In this document: positions 27,598 through 36,782 of the stretch, in pieces | Position numbering within the stretch: position 1 is the first letter of the stretch | How the letters are laid out: every line of letters starts with the position of its first letter | Origin: Magnetospirillum fulvum | Lineage (GTDB): Bacteria; Pseudomonadota; Alphaproteobacteria; Rhodospirillales; Magnetospirillaceae | NCBI RefSeq assembly: GCF_900108475.1 | Contig: NZ_FNWO01000003.1 | Coordinates: forward strand, 62,001-126,000 | DNA: 64,000 nucleotides | Direction: 5' to 3' | Made by a program: the position numbers and the translations under genes | The notes under the pieces: generated by a model | Database searches by the model: none | The model's input: only the letters and a program-made list of their open reading frames with translations | Told to the model about the DNA's origin: nothing

Positions 27598-28575
27598 ATG
27601 GCCTCCTCATCATCTTCACAGGTTCTGATTACCGGCGCGGCGGGATTCCTCGGTCGGCATGTGGCGGCTTACTTCGCCCGCGCCGGCTGGCAGGTACTGG
27701 GCATCGGCAACGGCCGACTGAGCCCCGACGAGCAGGCCGAGATCGGCCTGGCGCGTTGGCTGCAAAGCCCGATCGAGGCGGCGGCCCTCGGGACCTTGTT
27801 CGCCGAGGGCGGTGTTCCTGACGTGGTTGTCCATGCGGCGGGGGGAGCCAGCGTGCGAGCCGCGTTCGAAGACCCGGAGGCCGATCGCCGCCGTACCGTT
27901 GGCGGGACCCAGTCTCTGCTGGAAGCGCTACGTCGTTGGGCGCCCGCCGCCCGCCTGGTGCTGCCGTCGAGTGCCGCCGTTTATGGCAACGATCATCCTA
28001 ATCCGATTCCAGAGGATGCCCAGCCCGCCCCCATCTCGGCCTATGGCCGTCACAAGCTCGAAGCCGAGGAATTGTGTCTGGCGGCGGCCCGCGATCACGG
28101 CCAGCCCCTGGCCATCGTGCGCTTTTTCTCGCTGTACGGCGCCGGCCTGCGCAAACAGATATTCTGGGACCTGTGGAACAAGATGGCTGGCGGCGGGCGT
28201 ATCGTGCTTGGCGGTACCGGCGACGAAACGCGTGATTTCCTGCATGTGTGGGATGCTGCACAATTGCTGTTCCACCTAGCCGATCACGCCAAGGCCCATC
28301 GGCCGACCATCGTTAATGGCGGCACCGGGCATGCAACCACCATCCGCGACGCCGCCCGCCAGTTGGAGCGCGCCTGCGCCTGCGACACCGAAATCGTCTT
28401 CGACGGTCATTCGCGCCCCGGCGATCCTGTAGATCTGGTGGCCGCCATTGACCGGCTGGCCGCTACCGGCTATCGACATCGCATCCACTTTGCGGACGGC
28501 TTGGCCGATTACGCTGTCTGGGCGGCTCGGGAGGGTCAAGCAGCCTCCGCCGCCCCCGGATCACTACCCGCTTGA
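27598..28575 (+). CDS. NAD-dependent epimerase/dehydratase (extended SDR)
   Basis: A 325-residue extended SDR. TGAAGFLG is near residues 15-22, the catalytic Ser is in PSSAAVYGN, and YGRHK gives the Tyr/Lys pair. Similarity is to UDP-glucose 4-epimerase-type and nucleotide-sugar reductases; RFFSLYGAG and GDETRDFLHV are the usual later motifs. The ATG at 27598 lies 23 bp after manC; a TTG at 27571 is in frame. The substrate is uncertain: a GDP- or UDP-sugar epimerase or reductase are all possible, and the position after manC favours a GDP-linked sugar. Confidence 0.8.
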   Translation: MASSSSSQVLITGAAGFLGRHVAAYFARAGWQVLGIGNGRLSPDEQAEIGLARWLQSPIEAAALGTLFAEGGVPDVVVHAAGGASVRAAFEDPEADRRRTVGGTQSLLEALRRWAPAARLVLPSSAAVYGNDHPNPIPEDAQPAPISAYGRHKLEAEELCLAAARDHGQPLAIVRFFSLYGAGLRKQIFWDLWNKMAGGGRIVLGGTGDETRDFLHVWDAAQLLFHLADHAKAHRPTIVNGGTGHATTIRDAARQLERACACDTEIVFDGHSRPGDPVDLVAAIDRLAATGYRHRIHFADGLADYAVWAAREGQAASAAPGSLPA

Positions 28576-28588
28576 TGGATATCCCGTG

Positions 28589-29539
28589 ATGCCAAACCCT
28601 GTTCTCTCTATCGTTGTCGGCACCTATAACCGCCGCGATCAGATCCAGGAATGCGTGGAAAGCATCGCCCGCGAAACCACGGTGCCCCATATCGTCTATG
28701 TCACCGACGCTGGGTCGACCGATGGTACCGTTGAATATCTGAATTCGGTGGCGAGCGACACTGTCCGCCCCATCCTGGTGGGCGAGAAACTGGGCCAGGC
28801 GCGCGCCTATAACGACGTCTTCGATCAGGTCCAGACTCCCTATGTGTGCTGGATCAGCGATGACAACGTGATCGTGGATAATGGGTTGGACCGCGCGGTG
28901 GCGGTGCTGCAAGGCAATGCCCGCATCGGCATGATCGCCTTGAAGGTCCGCGACAAAATCGGCCCCTTCACTAAGGCGCCCTATATTGGCGGCTTGTCCA
29001 GCCTTGGCGTCCTTAACGTCAACCAAGGCATGCTGCCAACCAAGGTGATGAAAGAGGTCGGCGGCTTCAGCGAGTTGTTCCGCGATTACGGCATTGACCC
29101 CGACATCACCGCGAAGGTGCTGTTCAGCGGTTATGACGTGGTCTATTCGCGGCGGGTGGCGATCCACCATTACCGCAATTGGAGTGTCGATCCAAGTGCT
29201 CCAGAATACCACGCGCTGAAAGCCAAGCACGAACGGTCTATCAAGCTTTATGAGGCCAAATACGGCAATTATCTGCCACAATCCGTAGCCTTCGATTTTA
29301 AGAAGAGGCTCTATCGTGGCTTGACGAAAGCCCTGGGGCAGCGCTGGGGCCTCAACTCGGCGGAACCGGTCGCGGGCTTGTTGCCAAGGGATTGGCACAA
29401 CATTTTCAACTGCCGTTTTATAAGCCTAGTGGACCCGCTGTTGTGCGCAGGCAAAAGCTACCACCTTCGTCAAAGGTGGCCATCAAAAAAATCTATTCCT
29501 GGCGGCCCACCGGAACCGGCCTTGCCTGGGGATTGCTGA
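28589..29539 (+). CDS. GT2 family glycosyltransferase (paralogue of 24876-25823)
   Basis: A 316-residue GT-A enzyme beginning at the ATG 28589, 13 bp after the epimerase stop. SIVVGTYNRRDQIQEC, TDAGSTDGTVEYL and CWISDDNVIV form the donor and metal site. It shares ALKVRD, APYIGG, NQGMLPT and FRDYGIDPDIT with the GT2 at 24876, so the two arose by duplication and now flank manC and the epimerase. The C-terminal 70 residues are basic. They may add related sugars in successive steps. Confidence 0.86.
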   Translation: MPNPVLSIVVGTYNRRDQIQECVESIARETTVPHIVYVTDAGSTDGTVEYLNSVASDTVRPILVGEKLGQARAYNDVFDQVQTPYVCWISDDNVIVDNGLDRAVAVLQGNARIGMIALKVRDKIGPFTKAPYIGGLSSLGVLNVNQGMLPTKVMKEVGGFSELFRDYGIDPDITAKVLFSGYDVVYSRRVAIHHYRNWSVDPSAPEYHALKAKHERSIKLYEAKYGNYLPQSVAFDFKKRLYRGLTKALGQRWGLNSAEPVAGLLPRDWHNIFNCRFISLVDPLLCAGKSYHLRQRWPSKKSIPGGPPEPALPGDC

Positions 29540-29654
29540 ACCGATTTGCTATAAAAACCGGGCGGAATGGGCTATACCCATCCGCAAATGTCTACTTTCG
29601 GGTGAGTTCGGCTGGAAATAGGTCCGCCTGAATTCTTCGATGTGGGGAATGAAG

Positions 29655-30722
29655 ATGAATAAAGTTGCGTTGATCACAGGCGTGACGGGGCAGGATGGCG
29701 CTTACCTTGCCGAACTACTGCTGCAGAAGGGCTACATCGTCCATGGTGTTAAGCGTCGTTCCTCGTCGTTCAACACGGGCCGGGTTGATCATCTTTATCA
29801 GGACCCGCACGCATCCGACGTCCGCTTCCTCATGCATTACGGCGATTTGGCCGACAGCACCAACCTGATCCGTCTGGTACAGGAAGTGCAGCCGGACGAA
29901 ATCTACAACCTCGCCGCCCAAAGCCACGTCCAGGTTAGCTTCGAGACGCCCGAATACACCGCCAATGCGGATGGCGTGGGCACGCTGCGTTTGTTGGAAG
30001 CCATTCGCATCCTCAAGCTTGAGGGAAAGACCCGCTTCTATCAGGCTTCGACCTCTGAACTGTACGGCAAGGTGCAGGAAATCCCGCAGCGCGAGTCCAC
30101 GCCCTTTTATCCCCGCAGCCCTTATGCGGCGGCCAAGCTTTACGCCTACTGGATCACGGTGAACTACCGCGAGGCCTATGGCATCCACGCCTCCAACGGC
30201 ATCTTGTTCAATCACGAAAGCCCGCTGCGCGGCGAAACCTTCGTGACCCGCAAGATCACACGCGCCGTCGCCGCCATTCATCTCGGGCTACAGAACAAGC
30301 TCTATTTAGGCAATTTGGACAGCAAGCGTGACTGGGGTCATGCCCGCGATTACGTCGAGGGTATGTGGCGGATGTTGCAGCAGCCGATTGGCGATGACTA
30401 CGTGCTGGCCACCGGTAAAGTGCGGTCGGTGCGCGAATTCGTCGAGATGTCCTTCCGCGAGGTGGACTGCGCTATCGAATGGACTGGCACGGGTGTCGAG
30501 GAGCGCGGCCTAGACGCGAAGACTGGCGAGGTCATCGTACAGATCGATCCCCGCTATTTCCGTCCCACGGAGGTAGAATACCTGCAGGGCGACGCCACCA
30601 AGGCCCGCGACAAGCTAGGCTGGCAGGCAACCATCACAGTCGAAGAGTTGGCGGCGGAGATGGTGGCCGAGGACCTGAAGGTGCTGCGTCGGACCGGTGA
30701 TTGCCATGCCAGCCATGTCTGA
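29655..30722 (+). CDS. gmd: GDP-mannose 4,6-dehydratase
   Basis: A 355-residue extended SDR converting GDP-mannose to GDP-4-keto-6-deoxymannose. [16 protein letters not shown] is the cofactor loop, YNLAAQSHV and [13 protein letters not shown] carry the catalytic Ser/Thr and Glu, and [12 protein letters not shown] gives Tyr/Lys; [17 protein letters not shown] is diagnostic of Gmd. The ATG at 29655 is preceded by GGGGAATGAAG; in-frame ATGs at 29640 and 29649 are possible. It overlaps fcl at its 3' end, which couples the two steps of GDP-L-fucose synthesis. Confidence 0.95.
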   Translation: MNKVALITGVTGQDGAYLAELLLQKGYIVHGVKRRSSSFNTGRVDHLYQDPHASDVRFLMHYGDLADSTNLIRLVQEVQPDEIYNLAAQSHVQVSFETPEYTANADGVGTLRLLEAIRILKLEGKTRFYQASTSELYGKVQEIPQRESTPFYPRSPYAAAKLYAYWITVNYREAYGIHASNGILFNHESPLRGETFVTRKITRAVAAIHLGLQNKLYLGNLDSKRDWGHARDYVEGMWRMLQQPIGDDYVLATGKVRSVREFVEMSFREVDCAIEWTGTGVEERGLDAKTGEVIVQIDPRYFRPTEVEYLQGDATKARDKLGWQATITVEELAAEMVAEDLKVLRRTGDCHASHV

Positions 30723-31689
30723 TAAAGCCTTCGATCTTTCCGGCAAACGGATCTGGGTCGCCGGTCACCGCGGCATGGTCGGCGGTGCCGTCGTCCGGCA
30801 TTTGGAAAAGATGGGCGGTTGCACGGTGTTGACCGCCGGGCGCGATGTGGTGGACTTGACCCGTCAGGCTGCGGTCGAGGACTGGATGGAGCGCCACCGG
30901 CCCGACGCGGTGGTGGTGGCGGCGGCGCGGGTTGGCGGCATCAAAGCCAACGACACGCGACCGGCGGAATTCATTTATGAAAACCTCGCCATCGAAACCA
31001 ACATCATTCACGCAGCCCACCGCACCGGGGTGGCGAAATTGCTGTTCTTGGGCTCGTCGTGCATTTATCCAGGCGACATCGCCCAGCCCATGCGCGAAGA
31101 TGCCCTGTTGACCGCGCCGCTTGAACCGACCAATCAATGGTACGCCATCGCCAAGATCGCCGGCATCAAGATGTGTCAGGCCTATCGCCGTCAATATGGC
31201 TGCGACTACATCTCGGCCATGCCCACCAATCTTTACGGCCCGGGCGACAATTTCGACCTCGAGGCCAGCCATGTCCTGCCCGCTTTGCTCCGCAAGATCC
31301 ACACCGCCAAGACCGAAGGCCGGCAGGAAGTGGTGATCTGGGGCAGCGGCAAGCCCATGCGCGAATTCATGTATGTGGAGGATTTGGCCGACGCCTTGGT
31401 CTATCTGCTGCAACATTATTCTGGCGAGGACCATGTGAATGTCGGCGTTGGGTCGGACGTCAGCATCCGCGAACTGGCCGACATCATCGCCGAGGTGGTT
31501 GGCTATCAGGGCCGCTTTGTCTACGATTCCACCATGCCCGACGGCACGCCGCGCAAGCTGATGGACAGCACCCGTCTGTCCGAATTGGGGTGGCGTTCCC
31601 GGACGCCGCTGCGCGAGGGGGTGGGCAAGACCTACGAATGGTTCCTTGCCAATGGCGCCAATCTGCGCCTTGAGGTGGCCCATGGCTAA
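30709..31689 (+). CDS. fcl: GDP-L-fucose synthase
   Basis: A 326-residue epimerase/reductase (WcaG) making GDP-L-fucose from the Gmd product. [16 protein letters not shown] is the NADP loop, LGSSCIYP carries the catalytic Ser and a Cys, [16 protein letters not shown] gives Tyr/Lys, and [23 protein letters not shown] is diagnostic. The ATG at 30709 with GGTGA six bases upstream is used; 30718 is an alternative. It overlaps gmd by about 14 nt and the fkbM fragment at 31682 by 8 nt. Confidence 0.94.
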   Translation, partial: PAMSDKAFDLSGKRIWVAGHRGMVGGAVVRHLEKMGGCTVLTAGRDVVDLTRQAAVEDWMERHRPDAVVVAAARVGGIKANDTRPAEFIYENLAIETNIIHAAHRTGVAKLLFLGSSCIYPGDIAQPMREDALLTAPLEPTNQWYAIAKIAGIKMCQAYRRQYGCDYISAMPTNLYGPGDNFDLEASHVLPALLRKIHTAKTEGRQEVVIWGSGKPMREFMYVEDLADALVYLLQHYSGEDHVNVGVGSDVSIRELADIIAEVVGYQGRFVYDSTMPDGTPRKLMDSTRLSELGWRSRTPLREGVGKTYEWFLANGANLRLEVAHG

Positions 31690-31956
31690 GGATCTGTCCT
31701 GGTTGGCGGCGTGCCATCGGCCGGAAGTGCTGATCGACATCGGGGCCAATGACGGTGCCTATGGAGCCTATCTGCGCAAGTTGTTCGGGGCATCGACGGC
31801 CCATGCCTTCGAGCCGTTGCCGCAACATGCTGAAACCCTGACCACCCAGGGGTCGAGATGACCGGCTTTTTGAGTCAAGTGACCCAAGGCAATATCGGGC
31901 GACCGCTTTTTGCCTATTGCCTATACGAGAAGCTGATGCACGATAAGGTCGTGTAA
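31682..31956 (+). pseudogene. Truncated FkbM methyltransferase remnant
   Basis: The frame from ATG 31682 gives 59 residues (ending at the stop 31859-31861) with VLIDIGANDGAYGAYLRKL, the SAM-binding loop of FkbM methyltransferases, and AHAFEPLPQH. It then stops. A different frame starting at 31858 gives 32 residues ending at 31956, reading like the tail of a longer protein (LFAYCLYEKLMHDKVV). The core of the methyltransferase (about 130 residues) is missing. The simplest reading is an internal deletion that left the gene's two ends, placed so that the second fragment's stop overlaps the wzm start (TAATG). Confidence 0.7.
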
Positions 31957-32774
31957 TGAAGGAAATCATTATCCAACCGCCGAACGCTTTTGCCAAAATT
32001 GATTTGGTGGAGCTGTGGGCGTACCGTTCTCTCTTGAAATCCATGGTCCGGCGTCGCCTGAAGGCGGAATTTGACCAGCAATACCTGGCTTATGTGTGGG
32101 CGGTTTTCCGGCCGCTCCTGATGGTGCTGTTGTTTTCGCTTTTCCGAAATCTGTCAGAAGCCCGCATGGGGGTAGACATTCCCTATCCGCTCTATGTCTA
32201 TGGCGGATTGATCCTGTGGTTTTTCTTTACCGAGGCCGTCCAGCAGACGGCGACATCTGTCAAGCACAATGCTGGGTTGATCCAAAAGGTCTACTTTCCC
32301 CGCATCATCAGTCCTCTCTCCGCCATTATTGCCAATTCAGCCTCTTTTGCCATCACTGTGGTGCCGCTTGTATTGATGATGGTCTGGTACGGCAGCTATC
32401 CGGATTGGCGGATCATCCTTCTGCCTGCCGTATTGTTGCAAATTGCCGTGCTGATTTTTGGGCTGGGCTGCATTTTTGCCGCCCTGGGATTGTCGGGCAA
32501 TGACTGGGACCGGTTCCTGGGCTTTAGCTTGTATGTGGGGCTTTACGTCTCGCCGGTGATCTATTCTCCGAGCATGTTGCCGACCAATGCGTTGCCATAT
32601 TATTCTGTCAACCCCTTGGTTGGCACATTGATGGCTTTTCGGGCCTCGCTCTTCCACGGCTCGCCCTGGCCGCAATGGGAATGGGCCTATTCCTGTGCCT
32701 TTTCGTTGATCGTGGCCGTTGTTGGCTTGGTTATGTTCCAGCGGGCGGAAAAACACATTGTCGATCGACTCTGA
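31956..32774 (+). CDS. wzm: ABC-2 polysaccharide export permease
   Basis: A 272-residue integral membrane protein of the Wzm/KpsM/TagG family with about six transmembrane segments. The N-terminal amphipathic region includes LVELWAYRSLLKSMVRR, typical of O-antigen exporters, and FDQQYLAYVWAVFRPLLM precedes the first membrane span. It forms the inner-membrane channel that moves lipid-linked polysaccharide to the periplasm, powered by the ATPase encoded next. Its 3' end overlaps that gene. The presence of Wzm/Wzt means the glycan is made by the ABC-dependent rather than Wzy-dependent route. Confidence 0.92.
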   Translation: MKEIIIQPPNAFAKIDLVELWAYRSLLKSMVRRRLKAEFDQQYLAYVWAVFRPLLMVLLFSLFRNLSEARMGVDIPYPLYVYGGLILWFFFTEAVQQTATSVKHNAGLIQKVYFPRIISPLSAIIANSASFAITVVPLVLMMVWYGSYPDWRIILLPAVLLQIAVLIFGLGCIFAALGLSGNDWDRFLGFSLYVGLYVSPVIYSPSMLPTNALPYYSVNPLVGTLMAFRASLFHGSPWPQWEWAYSCAFSLIVAVVGLVMFQRAEKHIVDRL

Positions 32775-35067
32775 ATTCTCCGATGCAATTGTCGTTCGCG
32801 GCCTTAGCAAGGTTTATCCTTTAGGGCCGCAAGGTGCCCAAGATGGCTTTTGGAGCCGCGCGGCGCGCAATATGCTGGATCAGGTCCGGGGGCGCGCCAA
32901 GAAAGAGGACGCCAAGACGCACTGGGCGCTCCGAGACGTCAATTTCACGGTCAAGCATGGCGAGCGGATCGGCATTATTGGCAGCAATGGCGCTGGCAAA
33001 TCCACGCTCCTTAAAATCCTGTCCCGCGTCGTTTACCCCACTGCTGGCGAGGTGCGTCTTCGTGGGCGCTTGACGTCCCTGCTAGAGGTCGGAACGGGGT
33101 TTAATGACAATTTGAGTGGCCGCGAGAATATCTTTCTCAACGCCTCGCTCTATGGCCTGACCCGGTCGGAAATCGAAGACCGTTTCGATGACATCGTCAA
33201 TTTTTCCGAGATTGCGCGCTTCATCGAAACCCCGGTGAAGAATTATTCCAGCGGCATGAAAATGCGCTTGGCCTTCGCTGTCGCTGCCCATCTCGACCCG
33301 GACATCCTGCTGCTGGACGAGGTCCTTGCCGTGGGCGACATGTCATTCCAGCGCAAGTGTCTTGAGCGGGTCGATGACCTGACCTCGGGCGGTCGCACCC
33401 TGTTCTTCGTGTCGCATAGCATGGACGCCATCATGCGCTACTGCGACCGCTGCATCTGGCTCGATCAGGGTCAGGTGCGGGCCGATGGCGACACCCAGTC
33501 GGTGGTGTCGGATTATGTTGAGGCCGTGCTGGATGTGAAGTCGCGCTATACGGTGCCAGCGCGGGAGATGGTTGAGAAAGCGGGCACAGCAGCCGAATCG
33601 GACGGCCTGGACAATGATCGCCCGACCGCTTTCCTGCTGAATGCGGAAATCATCTCGACGAACGGCGAACCGACTAACCTGTTCCCCACCTCCGAACGGG
33701 TTGGGGTGCGGTTCCAATATTCCGTCATTGAACCCGGTATCTATACCCCGGCCATCGCCCTTTATTGCCCCCAGGGGACGCTGATGTTCTGGTCGGTATC
33801 GTCAATCAACGAACTGGAACATTACCGGCTCGAGCCGGGCAAGCATATGGCGACGTCCTGGATTCCCGCGGATTTGCTCAATGTGGGAACCTATACGGTT
33901 ACCCTTAGCGTAGTGAGTCCGGATCTGTCGCCCATGAAGCGCCATTTCGTCCAGGAGCAGGTGCTTTCTTTTCACTGTGTCGATCCCAGCAACGGCGAAA
34001 CCGCTCAGGGCATTCTGCCCCGCAAATTCCCCGGCCCTCTGCGGCCGCTGTTGGAATGGCAGTTGGAGCAGCCCGTGGACAAGCCCGTCCCGTCCAAGCT
34101 CCGCTTCATTTCCGAGAAAACCGTTCAGATCTCGGTCGATACCTCGGGCTTCTGCAACGCTCGGTGTGCCTGTTGTCCCTGGCCGGGAATGGAAAAGGGT
34201 CAGACCGTCATGGGGATTGACCAATTCAAGCTGCTACTGGACCGTTTCCGTGGCTTCAAATTCACTGAATTTGCCCTCAACAGCATCAACGAACCTTTCA
34301 CCGATCGGGGCATTCTCGAAAAGATGGAAGTTCTGATCGACAGCGGAGCCCAGATCGACAGCCTTTTCTTCAGCAGTAATTGGCTTTTGCCGGGCCAGCA
34401 GCAAATCGACCGCTTTCTCGATCTCGTCGAAAAGGCGGCAGCCTGCGGCACGGTGAAGTCGCTAAACCTCAATGCCACGATTTCCGGCATCAGTGACGAA
34501 ACCTACCACCAGCTCCAGTCCGGCCGTGATGTGGTTGGTGGGGTTCGGCCTTATAAGCCGCTGGATTTCACCAAGGCCATCGCCAATGTTGTTGCCGTGG
34601 CCAAAGGCATGTCCGAGCGGCTGCCGCGCGGGCCTGTCGTATTTAACGTGAAGGCCTATGGGTTCTTGTTCTCGCTGGAGGAGTATGATGCCTTCTGGCG
34701 CTCCAAGTTCGACGAGGCGGGCATCGACCCGGTTTTCAGCCAGTCGCGGATCAAGGTGCGGCTGAACCACGGCTTTACCAGCTTTGCGCGGTCGGATAGC
34801 CTTGCCAGCGCCGAACCGCGCCGTTGCTCCATGAGTTGGCTTGATCTCAAATTGGTGATTGGTCCGGGCTTGGATGTCGGTCTGTGTTGCCACGAGGGAG
34901 CCCATTACGTGCATGTCGGGAATCTGGGAGAATCTACTCTCGATGACCTGGTTTCGAGTAAGGCCTATGAGGCTCAGCTCGATATTCTCAATGGCCGGAG
35001 CGAGCCGCCTTTGAACCATCCCTGTTGCACCTGCGAGTTTTACATACCAGTAGGCGGATCGGCATGA
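32758..35067 (+). CDS. Wzt-type ABC ATPase fused to a radical SAM/SPASM-like domain
   Basis: One uninterrupted frame encodes about 769 residues (TTG at 32758 proposed; TTG 32719 also in frame). Residues 1-250 are an ABC ATPase of the polysaccharide exporter type: Walker A GSNGAGKST (75-83), signature YSSGM (163-167), Walker B ILLLDEVL (183-190), H-loop His220. About 290-410 resembles the Wzt C-terminal carbohydrate-binding beta-sandwich. From about 450 a radical SAM domain begins, with CNARCACC (Cys466, Cys470, Cys473) and a C-terminal cysteine set (690, 710/711, 756/757, 759) like a SPASM site. It sits between wzm and a methyltransferase that overlaps by ATGA. I know of no described Wzt with this appendage; a role in modifying the chain end during export is inference. 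Confidence 0.88.
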   Translation: MSIDSEFSDAIVVRGLSKVYPLGPQGAQDGFWSRAARNMLDQVRGRAKKEDAKTHWALRDVNFTVKHGERIGIIGSNGAGKSTLLKILSRVVYPTAGEVRLRGRLTSLLEVGTGFNDNLSGRENIFLNASLYGLTRSEIEDRFDDIVNFSEIARFIETPVKNYSSGMKMRLAFAVAAHLDPDILLLDEVLAVGDMSFQRKCLERVDDLTSGGRTLFFVSHSMDAIMRYCDRCIWLDQGQVRADGDTQSVVSDYVEAVLDVKSRYTVPAREMVEKAGTAAESDGLDNDRPTAFLLNAEIISTNGEPTNLFPTSERVGVRFQYSVIEPGIYTPAIALYCPQGTLMFWSVSSINELEHYRLEPGKHMATSWIPADLLNVGTYTVTLSVVSPDLSPMKRHFVQEQVLSFHCVDPSNGETAQGILPRKFPGPLRPLLEWQLEQPVDKPVPSKLRFISEKTVQISVDTSGFCNARCACCPWPGMEKGQTVMGIDQFKLLLDRFRGFKFTEFALNSINEPFTDRGILEKMEVLIDSGAQIDSLFFSSNWLLPGQQQIDRFLDLVEKAAACGTVKSLNLNATISGISDETYHQLQSGRDVVGGVRPYKPLDFTKAIANVVAVAKGMSERLPRGPVVFNVKAYGFLFSLEEYDAFWRSKFDEAGIDPVFSQSRIKVRLNHGFTSFARSDSLASAEPRRCSMSWLDLKLVIGPGLDVGLCCHEGAHYVHVGNLGESTLDDLVSSKAYEAQLDILNGRSEPPLNHPCCTCEFYIPVGGSA

Positions 35068-35753
35068 ACCAGGAACTTCTTTTCGACCAGTCATATTACC
35101 TCGAGATCAACGAGGCCCGGTGGCAAACTGCCCAAAATATTCTCGGCGGTCTTTCTGGAATAGCCACGTGCCTCGATGTCGGCTGCGGTCCTGGCTGGTT
35201 CACCGACAAACTGGCCCAACGCGGGCTGAAGGTGGTCGGCGTTGAGGGGCGTGCTGAATTGGTCGAAGTGGCCGCCCAGCGGGTTCCGGCGGCCATGTTC
35301 GCCAATGTTGATGTGACTGACACCAAAGCAATGGGTTCCCTGCCGAAGGCCGACCTCGTGTTTTGCTTCGGGTTGCTTTATCACCTGGAAAACCCGTTTG
35401 CGGCCGTTCGCAGCCTTCATGCGCTGACCGGCAAGCATCTGCTGATCGAAACGCAGCTGATCCCCGAGGAAACTCCGTCGTTCCGTTTGGTGGCTGAGGG
35501 ACAGAACGAGACGCAGGGTCTGCGATTCTTCGCGGTGATTCCGTCGCGTTCCGCTTTGGTGAAAATGCTGTATGCCGTCGGCTTTGCTTGTGTGGAACGA
35601 TATACCGGCCATATTGAGTATCCCGATTTCATTGATACCCCTGAACGCATCCATCGACGGGAAGTCTTCTTGGCCGGACAACGGGCGATGTCGCTTCCCG
35701 ATTTCGTGGTCGAAGCCGAACCGTCGGCGCCGAAGGTGGACTATTCCCGCTAG
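35064..35753 (+). CDS. Class I SAM-dependent methyltransferase
   Basis: A 229-residue methyltransferase. CLDVGCGPGWFTDKLAQ is the SAM loop, VVGVEGRAELVEVA the acidic strand, ANVDVTD the adenine contact, and FCFGLLYHLENP the substrate-side motif. The ATG at 35064 overlaps the stop of the Wzt fusion (ATGA), so the two are translationally coupled. In well-studied ABC-exported O-antigens, chain-terminating methyltransferases work with the Wzt C-terminal domain, so this is a candidate chain-terminating enzyme; the acceptor is not known. Confidence 0.84.
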   Translation: MNQELLFDQSYYLEINEARWQTAQNILGGLSGIATCLDVGCGPGWFTDKLAQRGLKVVGVEGRAELVEVAAQRVPAAMFANVDVTDTKAMGSLPKADLVFCFGLLYHLENPFAAVRSLHALTGKHLLIETQLIPEETPSFRLVAEGQNETQGLRFFAVIPSRSALVKMLYAVGFACVERYTGHIEYPDFIDTPERIHRREVFLAGQRAMSLPDFVVEAEPSAPKVDYSR

Positions 35754-35849
35754 CGCGAATGGGTGGACCTTGACCTCACCCCAAAAGTTAGCGAGCCTTC
35801 CAAGCTGAACCGCTAAAGAGCGAGCCTCTTTAAGAAGAGAGAATGACGT

Positions 35850-36680
35850 ATGTTTGGACGCCAGAAGTCTTCCGCTGCCGTTGACGCGCAGAAAGTCCGC
35901 AAGGCCGCCTATGTCGAACCGGCGCCGCGCAATCCGGCGCTGTGCCACAGCGCGCCCGAGGGCAAGACGGAATGGTATCCGCCGGTGATGATTGGCGCCG
36001 AGGCGATCGGCCGCCAATTGACCCAATCGACGAAGTACGTTCGGGAAGCCCTGGCCCTGATCGAACGCCTGGAGCCCGACGCCTATTCCGACTACATGAA
36101 GACCTTCTACAAGGACGGATTGGAGCGGTTCGGCGATGACTGGGGCTTCGCTGACATTGTCACCGTCTTGCTGGGCTTGGCCGATCTGCTGAAGCCGCGC
36201 CGTTATTTGGAAATCGGCGTGCGTCGGGGCCGCAGCATCTGCGCCGTGGCCAGCCGCTCGACGGCGGTCGATCTGGCCATGTTCGACATGTGGGTGACCA
36301 ATTACGCAGGCATGGAAAATCCCGGTCAGCAATTGGTTGAGCGCGAATTGGACAAGGTGGGCCACACCGGCAACCGCGCCTTCACCGACGGCAACTCGCA
36401 CGATACCGTCCCCGAGTTCTTCCGGGCCAATCCTGATTTGATGTTCGACATGATCACGGTGGACGGCGATCACAGCGAAAAGGGCGCCATCGATGATTTG
36501 TGCGACGTGCTGCCCCATCTGTCGGTGGGCGGCGCTATCGTGTTCGACGATGTTTGCCATCCCAAGCATATGAGCCTGCGCGATGTCTGGCAGCGCGTCA
36601 TTTGCGACGACAAGCGCTTTTCCGCCTGGACCTACGACGACGTAGGTTATGGCGTGGGGTTTGCCATTCGCAAGTGGTGA
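35850..36680 (+). CDS. CmcI/Methyltransf_24-type methyltransferase
   Basis: A 276-residue protein with a central SAM-dependent domain: YLEIGVRRGRSICAVA is the SAM loop, MITVDGDHSEKGAIDDL the metal/substrate region, and GGAIVFDDVCHP the later strand. This is the layout of cephalosporin hydroxylase/CmcI-like and Methyltransf_24 enzymes common in glycan loci. AGAGAGAATGACGT precedes the ATG. A 96-bp gap separates it from the previous methyltransferase. A strong hairpin 35 bp after the stop ends the rightward block. Confidence 0.8.
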   Translation: MFGRQKSSAAVDAQKVRKAAYVEPAPRNPALCHSAPEGKTEWYPPVMIGAEAIGRQLTQSTKYVREALALIERLEPDAYSDYMKTFYKDGLERFGDDWGFADIVTVLLGLADLLKPRRYLEIGVRRGRSICAVASRSTAVDLAMFDMWVTNYAGMENPGQQLVERELDKVGHTGNRAFTDGNSHDTVPEFFRANPDLMFDMITVDGDHSEKGAIDDLCDVLPHLSVGGAIVFDDVCHPKHMSLRDVWQRVICDDKRFSAWTYDDVGYGVGFAIRKW

Positions 36681-36714
36681 GGCTAGGCGGTACCGAGGCC
36701 GCGTAGCATTTCAG

Positions 36715-36748
36715 GTGGCGGGACATTTCCTTGGAAGTGTCCCGCCAC
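36715..36748. terminator. Bidirectional hairpin between convergent genes
   Basis: GTGGCGGGACA pairs perfectly with TGTCCCGCCAC (11 bp), with an inner TTCC/GGAA stem. It lies between the CmcI-like gene (ending 36680) and the leftward WecE-like gene (ending 36783), so it can terminate both. The U-tract is weak (CTGTTTC). Confidence 0.75.
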
Positions 36749-36782
36749 GCCTGTTTCGGGGAGGGGGCTGCGCAGCAGTCGG

